From: Chloroflexota bacterium
GTDB taxonomy: Bacteria > Chloroflexota > Dehalococcoidia > UBA2979
NCBI GenBank assembly: GCA_027592975.1
Contig: JAQCJS010000068.1
Coordinates: 1 to 6,351 of the forward strand
Reading direction: 5' to 3'
DNA length: 6,351 bases
Of the stretch, positions 1-5,469 are shown in pieces; position 1 is the stretch's first letter; each line of letters starts with the position of its first letter. The translations under genes were made by a program, and so were the position numbers. The notes beneath the pieces are model-generated. The model was not told the origin of the DNA. It did no database searches and was given only the letters and a program-made list of their open reading frames with translations.

Positions 1-205
1 GCAGCCGCTCGATCGCCCCCGCCATGCCGTCGTCCGCGGGCGGCGCGCCGCCCGCGAAGCCGGTGCGCACATCCGCAAGGTCGAGCACGGCGACGTCCCC
101 GAACCCGGCGACCGTGGCGCGTTGCGCGCTGCCGAGCACCGCGCTGTGCATCCGGCCGGGCGGGGTCACGGACCCGAGGACGATCTCTACGCGCACATCC
201 GTCAC
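1..205 (-). CDS. NADPH-dependent FMN reductase-like flavoprotein, N-terminal part (runs off left edge)
   Basis: The frame opens at a GTG (205-203) and stays open for 68 codons to the window edge. A good Shine-Dalgarno, GGGAGG on the minus strand (217-212), lies 6 nt before it, which decides the start. The protein begins MTDVRVEIVLGSVTPPGRMH: a first beta strand followed by the Gly-Ser turn and Ser/Arg-rich loop that bind the FMN phosphate in flavodoxin-fold SsuE-like reductases. Next come a helix (about residues 20-32) and a second strand reading VAVLDLADV (about 38-46), as expected for this fold. Members use NAD(P)H to reduce FMN, supplying flavin-dependent monooxygenases or reducing quinones and azo compounds in the cytoplasm. 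The domain that separates SsuE proper from other NADPH-FMN reductases is outside the window, so no symbol is given. The gene diverges from the histidine kinase and may be governed by the palindrome at 281-305. Confidence 0.72.
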   Translation of the reverse strand, partial: MTDVRVEIVLGSVTPPGRMHSAVLGSAQRATVAGFGDVAVLDLADVRTGFAGGAPPADDGMAGAIERL

Positions 206-211
206 AGGCGG

Positions 212-217
212 CCTCCC
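212..217 (-). promoter_or_regulatory. Shine-Dalgarno of the FMN reductase-like gene
   Basis: GGGAGG on the minus strand, 6 nt upstream of the GTG at 205. It decides the start because the initiation codon is not ATG. Confidence 0.6.
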
Positions 218-280
218 TCGATCCCTCGCGTGGCGCCTCATCATCCGCGACCGGCGTCGCAACCGGAAGGGCGGGAATCG

Positions 281-305
281 CAGAACCGTTGCGGCAACGG
301 TTTTG
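281..305. promoter_or_regulatory. Near-perfect palindrome, candidate operator in a divergent intergenic region
   Basis: The core AACCGTTGCGGCAACGGTT (284-302) has two 9-bp arms that are exact inverted repeats around one central base (293). Symmetry continues outward after one mismatch: bases 281-282 (CA) pair with 304-305 (TG), so 11 of 12 positions per arm are symmetric. A one-base centre is too tight for an RNA hairpin, so a site for a dimeric DNA-binding protein (TetR-, MarR- or HxlR-like in size) is more likely. It lies about 75-100 nt upstream of the GTG of the reductase gene and 70-95 nt upstream of the first possible kinase start, so it could serve either gene or both. The regulator is not identifiable. 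Confidence 0.6.
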
Positions 306-375
306 CCATCGCAGGGGTGCGCACGCGTTACCCGTCCGCATCGTTCCTGCTTCTAGGCTTCGCCCCACCCGGCGG

Positions 376-1173
376 ATGAGAGGGACGAATGGCTGCTCCA
401 CTGGAGCCTGCGAGGCTGGACGACGGCCCGGCGGCCTCTCCGTGGTGGCCCTGCGCGACATCACGGACGCGCGTTCCGTGGAGCGCCTGAAGCGGGACCT
501 GGTGGCAACCGTCAGCCACGAGCTGCGGACGCCGCTCACCGCGATCCAGGCAACGGTCAGCATGCTCCACGAAGGCGACGGCGGAGCGCTCACGGACGTG
601 CAGGAGCGGCTGGTCGGCCTGCTGGATCGCAACACGGAACGGCTGCGCGTGCTGGTGGACGACCTGTTGGACATGGGCGCGCTGGAAGGCGGCCGCGTCA
701 CCCTGGACCCGATCTACCTCGACCTCGGCGGGATCTGCGAGGCGATCGTGGAGGACATCCGTCCCACGGCGGCCCAGGGTAAGGTGACGATCCAGACGGA
801 TCTGCAGGAGGCGAACGCCTGGGTGGACGCCGCGCGCATTCGCCAGGTGATCGAGAACCTGCTCCAGAACGCGGTGAAGTTCACCCGCGCGGGCGGGCGC
901 GTGGACATCAGTACCCGGGTGGCCGGGGATCATGCGCTGATCGTGGTCAAGGACACGGGCATCGGCATCGCGGCGGCGGAGCTGGACCGGGTGTTCGAGA
1001 AGTTCTATCGCACCACGGAAGGCGCGCGGTTCGCCAACGGCACCGGCCTGGGCCTGTCCATCGCGCGGTCGATCGTGACGCTCCAGGGGGGACGGCTCAC
1101 CGCGACGAGCGACGGCCGCACCGGTACGACCATGACCGTGGAACTCCCGCTGGAAGCGCCGCCCGAGGCCTGA
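376..1173 (+). CDS. Sensor histidine kinase (HisKA-HATPase_c core), sensor region truncated
   Basis: Numbered from the ATG at 376, the protein has 265 residues. In order: a PAS-end-like segment GGLSVVALRDIT (about 19-30); a dimerisation/phosphoacceptor helix with the H-box VSHELRTPL, phosphorylatable His48; the N-box ENLLQNAVKFT (Asn161, Asn165); the G1 box DTGIGI (193-198); the F-box FEKFYR; and the G2 box GTGLGLSI (222-229). All residues needed for ATP binding and autophosphorylation are present, and the core resembles PhoR/ResE-type kinases. There are no transmembrane segments and no sensor domain. The start is uncertain: ATG 376 is in frame but lacks a proper Shine-Dalgarno, TTG 289 is possible, and GTG 442 or 445 would give only the core. 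ATG 389, one frame away, has the best ribosome site (GAGAGGGA, 378-385). It encodes MAAPLEPARLDDG, which looks like PAS sequence, so a 1-nt indel near 427 is suspected. No response regulator gene is adjacent. It converges with the RND gene, 27 nt apart. Confidence 0.85.
   Translation: MRGTNGCSTGACEAGRRPGGLSVVALRDITDARSVERLKRDLVATVSHELRTPLTAIQATVSMLHEGDGGALTDVQERLVGLLDRNTERLRVLVDDLLDMGALEGGRVTLDPIYLDLGGICEAIVEDIRPTAAQGKVTIQTDLQEANAWVDAARIRQVIENLLQNAVKFTRAGGRVDISTRVAGDHALIVVKDTGIGIAAAELDRVFEKFYRTTEGARFANGTGLGLSIARSIVTLQGGRLTATSDGRTGTTMTVELPLEAPPEA
378..490 (+). other. Out-of-frame 5' remnant of the kinase gene: strong ribosome site and PAS-like codons
   Basis: GAGAGGGA (378-385) precedes an ATG at 389. 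This frame reads MAAPLEPARLDDG and then runs into unlikely sequence (PAASPWWPCATSRT) before a TGA at 488-490, 33 codons in all. The first 13 residues resemble the penultimate PAS strand (a PL..-D-x-G pattern), and the neighbouring frame continues exactly where a PAS domain should (PGGLSVVALRDIT). Adding one C to the CCC run at 427-429 joins the two frames as ...LDDGPGGLSVVALRDIT..., giving a continuous protein of 261 residues. Immediately upstream in this frame a TGA (377-379) blocks further extension, so the rest of the PAS domain is absent. This is inference from pattern resemblance, not from an alignment. Confidence 0.45.
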
Positions 1174-1200
1174 CCCTCCGCGTCAGCATGGCCGGGCGCC

Positions 1201-2475
1201 TTACTCGCGCTCGGCTGGCACCTCGACACGCTCGCCCGCTGCGCCGGCCTCCACTGCCTGCGGCACGGGCGCGCGGCCGAACACCGCGCGCTGCAGCGCG
1301 CGCGTCCGCTCGCTGAGCGAGTCGAACAGCGTGTAAACCACCGGCACGAAGACCAGCGTCAGCAGCGTGGAGGAGATCACGCCGCCGATCACCGTGGCGG
1401 CAAGCGGCGCCCGCAGCTCTGCGCCCTCGCCCAGTTGGAACGCCGTTGGCAGCAGGGCGATCGCGATCGTGAGGCTGGTCATCAGGATCGCGCGCAGGCG
1501 GGCCGGCCCTGCCTCCAGCAACGCCTCGCGCGCGGAGAGGCCGCGATCGCGGTTGTGTTTCGTCCGGTCGATCAGCAGAATGCCGTTCTTGATCGCCAGT
1601 CCCACCAGCAGGATCAGGCCGATCATCGAGAAGACGCTGAACGTATAGCCGAAGATGAACAGCCCGAACATCGCGCCGCCGATCGCCACCGGCAGCGAGA
1701 ACAGGATCACCAGCGGATCCAGCAGGGAGTTGTAGAGCACGGCCATCAGCAGGTACGCCAGCAGCACGGACACGCTCAGCGCCATGAACAGCTGACCGAA
1801 GCTCTCCGCCTGCTCCTGGCTGATGCCGCCGACTTCCGCGCGATACCCCGCCGGCACGACCAGTGCATCGATTGCGCGCTGGACGTCCGGCTGCACCTCG
1901 GAGAGGGAGTAGCCGGTCTGGAGGTCGGCATTCACGCTGACCACGCGCTGCCGCTCGTAGCGGTTCACCTGCGTCGGGCCAAAGGTCTCGGTGATCGTCG
2001 CCACATGACTCAGCTTCACGGTCTGTCCGGTGATCGTCTGCACCGGGAGATCGCCCACGCTGGCAATGCTGCTGCGCGCGGCACCGCTGAGTTGCAGGCG
2101 GACATCCTGCAGCGTGCCGTCTGGGCGCTCGTACTTCGTGGCCACCGCGCCGGCGAACGCCGTGCGCACCAGCAGACCAAGCTGCGCGGAGTTCACGCCC
2201 AGCTGCGCCGCGCGCAACTGATCCACCTCGATCTGGAGTTGCGGCTGGCCGACCGGCGCGCCGTTCACCACGTTGACCAGCCCGGGCGCCTGCTCCAGCG
2301 ATGCCTGGACCTGGTCCGCCAGCTCCGACAGCGTCTCGAACTCCGGGCCGGTGAGGCGCACCGACACCGGCGCCTGCCCGGCGCCCGGGCCGCCGTCCTC
2401 CAGTCCAACCTTCGGGCGCAGGCCCGGCACCACGGCCAGCCGCGCGAGCATCATCCACGATCGCCCAGATGTCAC
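1201..2475 (-). CDS. RND transporter, C-terminal half (rest of second porter loop, TM8 to TM12)
   Basis: The frame opens at GTG 2475 and overlaps the first half by about 33 nt. Its first 11 codons (MTSGRSWMMLA) look like out-of-frame reading; RND sequence begins at RLAVVPGLRP (residue 12). PVSVRLTGPEFETLSELA follows, typical of the second porter loop. Then come TM8 (about 228-248), TM9-TM10 with GLAIKNGILLIDRTK carrying Lys296 (AcrB Lys940), TM11 RAILMTSLTIAIALLPTAF, and TM12 GGVISSTLLTLVFVPVVYTLF. A polar tail ends at the TAA. Only a weak GGGAT precedes the GTG, so independent translation is doubtful and a separate 424-residue product would lack half of the fold. It stops 27 nt from the end of the convergent kinase gene, with no hairpin-plus-T-run terminator between them. 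Confidence 0.85.
   Translation of the reverse strand: MTSGRSWMMLARLAVVPGLRPKVGLEDGGPGAGQAPVSVRLTGPEFETLSELADQVQASLEQAPGLVNVVNGAPVGQPQLQIEVDQLRAAQLGVNSAQLGLLVRTAFAGAVATKYERPDGTLQDVRLQLSGAARSSIASVGDLPVQTITGQTVKLSHVATITETFGPTQVNRYERQRVVSVNADLQTGYSLSEVQPDVQRAIDALVVPAGYRAEVGGISQEQAESFGQLFMALSVSVLLAYLLMAVLYNSLLDPLVILFSLPVAIGGAMFGLFIFGYTFSVFSMIGLILLVGLAIKNGILLIDRTKHNRDRGLSAREALLEAGPARLRAILMTSLTIAIALLPTAFQLGEGAELRAPLAATVIGGVISSTLLTLVFVPVVYTLFDSLSERTRALQRAVFGRAPVPQAVEAGAAGERVEVPAERE
2441..2446 (-). other. Frameshift site in the RND gene: lost CG unit in a (CG)n run
   Basis: The minus strand reads GAT GAT GCT CGC GCG GCT GG here, coding DDARAAG. The downstream RND frame is shifted by +1 (equivalent to -2). 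Inserting one extra CG gives GCT CGC GCG CGG CTG, which restores DDARARLAVVPG. That matches the usual family pattern at this point (a helix ending in an R-x-R-L-A-x-x-PG arrangement) with no length change. Slippage in an alternating CG run is the simplest cause, whether in the genome or in sequencing. No slippery heptamer or stimulatory element is evident. Confidence 0.7.
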
Positions 2476-4378
2476 GATCCCAATCGTGTTTATCCACCGT
2501 CTCCACGGTCACGCGGCCGTAGCGTGATTGGCCCGTGGATCCGCTGCCGAACACGCCACCGGACGAGACGCCGACGGAGGCGGTCACCGTCTTCACCTCC
2601 GGGATTCCCATCAGGATGCGCTCCACCTCCATCATGGCGGTGTCGTGCGCCTCCAGGGAGGTGCCGGGCGGCGTCTCCGTGTTCACCTGGAAGTAGCCCG
2701 CGTCCGAGGTGGGGACGAACTCCACGGCGACCAGACCGCTGGTGATCAGCGAGATGCCGGCGACGACGCTCGCCGCCGCGACGCCCACCACGGCGAGGCG
2801 GTTGGACAGCGACCACTCCAGGATGTGCCGGTAGCGCCGCTCCATCCGCTCGAACCCGCGATCCCAGGTCGCACCCAGGCGGCCCATGCGGGTGTCCGTG
2901 CGCTCCGTCCCGGACTTCATGATCCGGGCGGCGAGCAACGGTGTGAGCGTGAACGATACGAGCAGCGACACCAGCGTCGCCGCGGCGATCGTGAAGCCGA
3001 ACTCCTTGAAGAATCCGCCGATCTGGCCGCTGACCAGTCCGGTGGGCGCGAACACCACGACGTCCACCAGCGTGATCGCGATCGCCGCAAGACCGATCTC
3101 CGCGCGCCCCATCAGCGCTGCCTCGAACGGCGCCTCGCCGCGCGCAAGGTGCCGCAAGATGTTCTCGAGCACCACGATGGAGTCATCCACCAGGATGCCG
3201 ATGGTGAGCGTGAGTCCCAGCATGCTCAGGAAGTTGAGGCTGAACCCCATCAGCTCCATCAACACGAAGGTCGTCAGCAGCGTGGTGGGGATGGACAACA
3301 GCACGATGCCCGCGGCGCGGGCGTTGTGGAGGAACAGCAGCAGGATGATGCTGGTCAGGATGATCGCGAAGACCAGTTCCTCCTGGATCCCAAGCAGCGA
3401 CTCGCGCACGAACGGCGTGGTGTCCTGCACCACCACCATTTCGCTGGTCGCCGGGAGCACCTCGCGGATCCCGGGCATCGCCTCGCGCACCGCGTCCGTG
3501 ACGTCGGTGAGGTTCGAGCCGCTCTGCTGACCGATGGCGACCAGGATCGCCTGCTTGCCGTTGACGCGCGTGGTCTGCGTCAGCTCCGTTGCGCCGAGCG
3601 AGACGGTCGCCATGTCCCCGATGCGCACGGGCCCCGGTGCCACGACGACCTGCGCCAGGTCTTCCGGACGCGAGAACAGGCCGGTGACCTCCAGTTCGAA
3701 CTGCCTGGGGCCCTGGGTGATGCTGCCGCCGGGGATCGAGGCGTTCGCGCCGGCCAGGGCGTTCTGCACCTGGGCCAGGCTGAGGCCGTAGGCCTCCAGG
3801 CGCCCGGGATCCACGGAGACGTGTATCTCCTCCCTGCGTCCGCCCACCAGCTCCACCTGTGAGACACCGCTGATCTGCTCGATCTCCGGGACGACCAGGT
3901 CTTTCGCCACGCGGTAGAGCTGCTGCGGGAGCAGGGCGTCGTCGTAGACGGCCAACTGCATCACGGGCAGTTGGCCGAAGTCGATCTTGGTGACGGTGGG
4001 GCGCTGCGCGCCGGTGGGGAACTGGCTGACCGCCCCGCTGATGCGCCGCTCCACGTCCGCGGCGATCGTCTTCGAGTCGGCCGAGTCCTTGAACTGGATC
4101 GTGACGGCGGAGAAGCCCTGTCCGGAGAGGCTGGTGATGATGTCGATGTCGTTCAGGCCCGCGACGGCATCCTCAATCGGCCGGGAGACCTGGATCTCCA
4201 TCTCACGCGGATTCGCGCCGGGATAGATCGTCGTGACGGTGACGACCGGGATGTCCACGCTGGGGAACTGGTTGATCGGGAGGCCGCGGAACGCGAAGTA
4301 GCCCGCGATCGCCAGGGCGAGGAACACCGCCGACGTCGCCCCGGCGCGAGTGATCGCGAGCCGGGTGAAGCCACTCAT
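2443..4378 (-). CDS. RND transporter, N-terminal half (TM1 to TM7 and start of second porter loop)
   Basis: The start is ATG 4378; a gggagga Shine-Dalgarno lies 12 nt away (4397-4391), rather far. It reads MSGFTRLAITRAG, the usual short cytoplasmic lead into TM1 (about 12-31). The first periplasmic porter loop follows (about 32-332) and opens with the family signature INQFPSVDIPVVTV and YPGANPREME. TM2-TM6 follow (about 333-485): TM2 EELVFAIILTSIILLLFL, and TM4 GILVDDSIVVLEN carrying the Asp398-Asp399 proton pair (AcrB Asp407/Asp408). After a cytoplasmic linker comes TM7 (about 528-550) and the start of the second porter loop, with FVPTSDAGYFQV at 554-565. Recognisable RND sequence ends near VDDARA (641-646), after which the frame becomes AGRGAGPAPEGW, unlike any porter domain. 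On its own this half lacks TM8-TM12 and the relay lysine, so it should not transport. Confidence 0.85.
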
Positions 4379-4390
4379 GGCGCGTCCGTC

Positions 4391-4409
4391 TCCTCCCGCC
4401 CGCGGGCGG
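4391..4409 (-). promoter_or_regulatory. RND Shine-Dalgarno overlapped by a 14-bp palindrome
   Basis: CCGCCCGCGGGCGG (4396-4409) is a perfect 14-bp palindrome. On the minus strand it runs directly into gggagga (4397-4391), the ribosome site of the RND gene. Pairing of the palindrome could limit access to the site, but in such GC-rich DNA a 14-bp palindrome of only G and C can arise by chance. Confidence 0.35.
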
Positions 4410-4456
4410 TGTCACATCGGGGCGGGCGGCGGTGGCCGGCGCCGGGAGCGTTCCGG

Positions 4457-4467
4457 GGGCCGTGAAC
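4457..4467 (-). promoter_or_regulatory. Third copy of the GTTCACG repeat
   Basis: GTTCACGGCCC on the minus strand shares its first eight bases with the upstream unit at 4536-4526. It lies about 80 nt before the RND start codon, between the possible -10 hexamer and the gene. A site placed there could repress or be accessory, if it is used at all. Confidence 0.3.
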
Positions 4468-4491
4468 AGGCACCACGGACAACGCCAATCC

Positions 4492-4497
4492 AACATA
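4492..4497 (-). promoter_or_regulatory. Possible -10 hexamer for the RND gene
   Basis: TATGTT on the minus strand is one of few AT-rich hexamers in this leader. It lies 17 nt downstream of the direct-repeat box at 4515-4536, and no good -35 element is present. A weak -35 replaced by an activator box is common for PhoB/PhoP-type promoters. It would leave a leader of about 105-110 nt. This rests on position and similarity alone. Confidence 0.25.
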
Positions 4498-4514
4498 GCA
4501 CCGGGGTTCGCTAG

Positions 4515-4536
4515 CAGACATGAACGGACCGTGAAC
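4515..4536 (-). promoter_or_regulatory. Two 11-nt direct repeats resembling a PhoP/OmpR-family box
   Basis: On the minus strand GTTCACGGTCC (4536-4526) is followed without gap by GTTCATGTCTG (4525-4515). The units share GTTCAYG and repeat every 11 nt, one helical turn. Tandem 11-nt units beginning GTTCA are the form of actinobacterial PhoP (PHO) boxes, and 11-nt spaced direct repeats are general for OmpR/PhoB-family regulators. The box lies about 137-158 nt upstream of the RND start, where an activator box would be expected relative to the candidate -10. No regulator gene is in the window. Confidence 0.45.
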
Positions 4537-4579
4537 GGCGAGTGCAGAAGCAGTAGCCCTTCCGCAACGTGCGTGATGG

Positions 4580-5404
4580 CTAGCCGTACTGCACCGACCG
4601 CTTGGTCATGGCGCCGCCCAGCCAGCCCGTGATCGGGAAGGAGACCTGCCCCGGAGAGTCGACGGCGGATCCGAGTGTGACCACCGCCGGCACGAAGTGC
4701 TCGCGCGTGGGGAGCGCCCAGTCCACCGCGGGCGCGCGGCGCTCGTACTCCACCATGGCATCCACGTCGCACGAGGCGAGCGCCTCCTCTGCCCAGTGGT
4801 CGAACTCCTTCGCCCATTCGGGGGTGACCGCGCCGGGGCGGCGATCCATCAGCCGTAAGTTGTGCGTCAGGAAGCCGCTGCCCACGATCAGCACCCCCTC
4901 GTCGCGCAGCGGCGCGAGCTGGCGGCCAAGGTCGAAGAGCGCGGGGGCGGACAGCGTGGGCAGGGAGACCTGCAGCACGGGGACATCCGCCTCCGGGTAC
5001 ATGGCCATCAGCGGGACGTACGCGCCGTGATCCAGACCGCGCTCCGGCTCCTCCGCCACGGGCTGGGTCTTGCCCACCAGTTCGCGGACGCGCTGCGCCA
5101 ACTCCGGTGCCCCGGGCGAGGCGTACTGCAGTCGGTAGTACTCCTCCGGAAAGCCATAGAAGTCGTAGATAAGCGGCTGCGGCGTGGTGGCACCAATGGT
5201 GAGCGGCCGCTCCTCCCAGTGCGCGGAGATCATCAGCACGGCACGCGGGCGCGGCATGTGCTGCGCCCACTGGTTGAGCTGGCCCATCCAGTCGCCGTCC
5301 GCGACGGTCGCTGGCGACCCGTGCGCGAGGAAGATCGTGGGCATGCGCCCGGACTCGGCGGCGAGCGCAGGGCTGATGGCTTCGGAGGCGACGAGTTCGC
5401 TCAT
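4580..5404 (-). CDS. DODA-type extradiol aromatic ring-opening dioxygenase (LigB/YgiD-like)
   Basis: A complete protein of 274 residues, the normal size for the single-chain DODA family (4,5-DOPA dioxygenase and YgiD types; class III extradiol enzymes). These cytoplasmic metalloenzymes open catechol-like rings with O2. Visible motifs: PTIFLAHGSP (His28), MISAHWEE (His62), YDFYGFPEEYY (80-90), LDHGAYVPLM (His126), GSGFLTHNL (His181) and REHFVPAVVTLGSA (His236). By family analogy His28, His62 and His236 are the metal ligands, and the other two histidines line the active site; all are present, so the enzyme should be active. The natural substrate is not predictable. ATG 5404 is chosen because GAGAGGA (5418-5412) lies 7 nt upstream; relatives often start at the equivalent of Met21, so residues 1-20 are a short extra leader. 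It follows the coiled-coil gene by 65 nt on the same strand and may be cotranscribed with it. It is separated from the RND gene by about 200 nt. Confidence 0.9.
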   Translation of the reverse strand: MSELVASEAISPALAAESGRMPTIFLAHGSPATVADGDWMGQLNQWAQHMPRPRAVLMISAHWEERPLTIGATTPQPLIYDFYGFPEEYYRLQYASPGAPELAQRVRELVGKTQPVAEEPERGLDHGAYVPLMAMYPEADVPVLQVSLPTLSAPALFDLGRQLAPLRDEGVLIVGSGFLTHNLRLMDRRPGAVTPEWAKEFDHWAEEALASCDVDAMVEYERRAPAVDWALPTREHFVPAVVTLGSAVDSPGQVSFPITGWLGGAMTKRSVQYG

Positions 5405-5411
5405 CGGTCGA

Positions 5412-5418
5412 TCCTCTC
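5412..5418 (-). promoter_or_regulatory. Shine-Dalgarno of the dioxygenase gene
   Basis: GAGAGGA on the minus strand, 7 nt before the ATG at 5404. It supports this start over the internal Met21 codon at 5344, which has no comparable site. Confidence 0.55.
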
Positions 5419-5469
5419 ACGCGGCGTCCCATGCAGGATGCCACGGATAGGCCGATCCGGAAGTGCCTG

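Larger units (their letters stand above)
1201..4378 (-). pseudogene. RND-superfamily (AcrB/HAE-like) transporter gene, frameshifted
   Basis: Two minus-strand frames encode successive parts of one RND transporter: residues 1-646 from ATG 4378, and the remainder ending at the TAA at 1203-1201. Restoring one CG unit at 2441-2446 gives a protein of 1059 residues, the usual size for the family, with no other lesion. RND pumps are inner-membrane proton antiporters that trimerise and expel drugs, lipophilic compounds or, in some subfamilies, metals. The proton-relay residues are intact (Asp398-Asp399 in the first half, Lys931 in joined numbering), so the ancestor was functional. Asp-Asp and Lys-Asn in these positions fit drug-type pumps better than CusA-type metal pumps, but the substrate cannot be read from the sequence. 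No membrane-fusion adaptor or outer-membrane channel gene is adjacent. The first frame stays open by chance to 1097, which would add a meaningless Arg/Gly/Ala-rich tail of about 447 residues. Confidence 0.85.

Noticed and set aside
328..933. Minus-strand frame of about 200 codons inside the histidine kinase gene.
   Set aside because: It lies opposite the H-, N- and G-box coding sequence, has no ribosome site or domain, and is a shadow of the kinase codons.
1174..1200. Bidirectional terminator between the convergent kinase and RND genes.
   Set aside because: The 27-nt gap has no stable hairpin followed by T-runs on either strand.
1285..1302. Perfect 18-bp palindrome CGCGCGCTGCAGCGCGCG near the 3' end of the RND gene.
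   Set aside because: It lies inside coding sequence for R-A-L-Q-R-A, with common GC-rich codons giving the symmetry. There is no T-run and it is about 80 bp before the stop, so neither a terminator nor an operator is supported.
1097..2440. Continuation of the first RND frame past the frameshift to 1097.
   Set aside because: After about residue 646 the translation turns into Arg/Gly/Ala-rich sequence without family resemblance, while the overlapping frame carries the true C-terminal half. It is a chance-open frame in GC-rich DNA.
2441..2475. Programmed ribosomal frameshifting or a natural split of the RND protein.
   Set aside because: There is no slippery heptamer, no clear downstream stem structure and only a weak ribosome site at GTG 2475. 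The break is inside the second porter loop, a poor place for a natural protein boundary.
1435..3862. Long plus-strand open frames (1435-2745 and 2528-3862) opposite the RND gene.
   Set aside because: Their translations are rich in Arg, His, Gln and Asp with no domain, which is the usual result of reading GC-biased codons antisense. The minus-strand frames encode unmistakable RND motifs.
4203..5444. Minus-strand frame of 413 codons spanning the dioxygenase, the intergenic region and the RND start.
   Set aside because: It reads across two real genes in the wrong frame and yields Arg-rich sequence; the dioxygenase frame (4580-5404) has complete motifs.
5444..5459. Inverted repeat CGGAT/ATCCG with a 6-nt loop between the coiled-coil gene and the dioxygenase gene.
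   Set aside because: A five-bp stem without a T-run is too weak for a terminator and common by chance.
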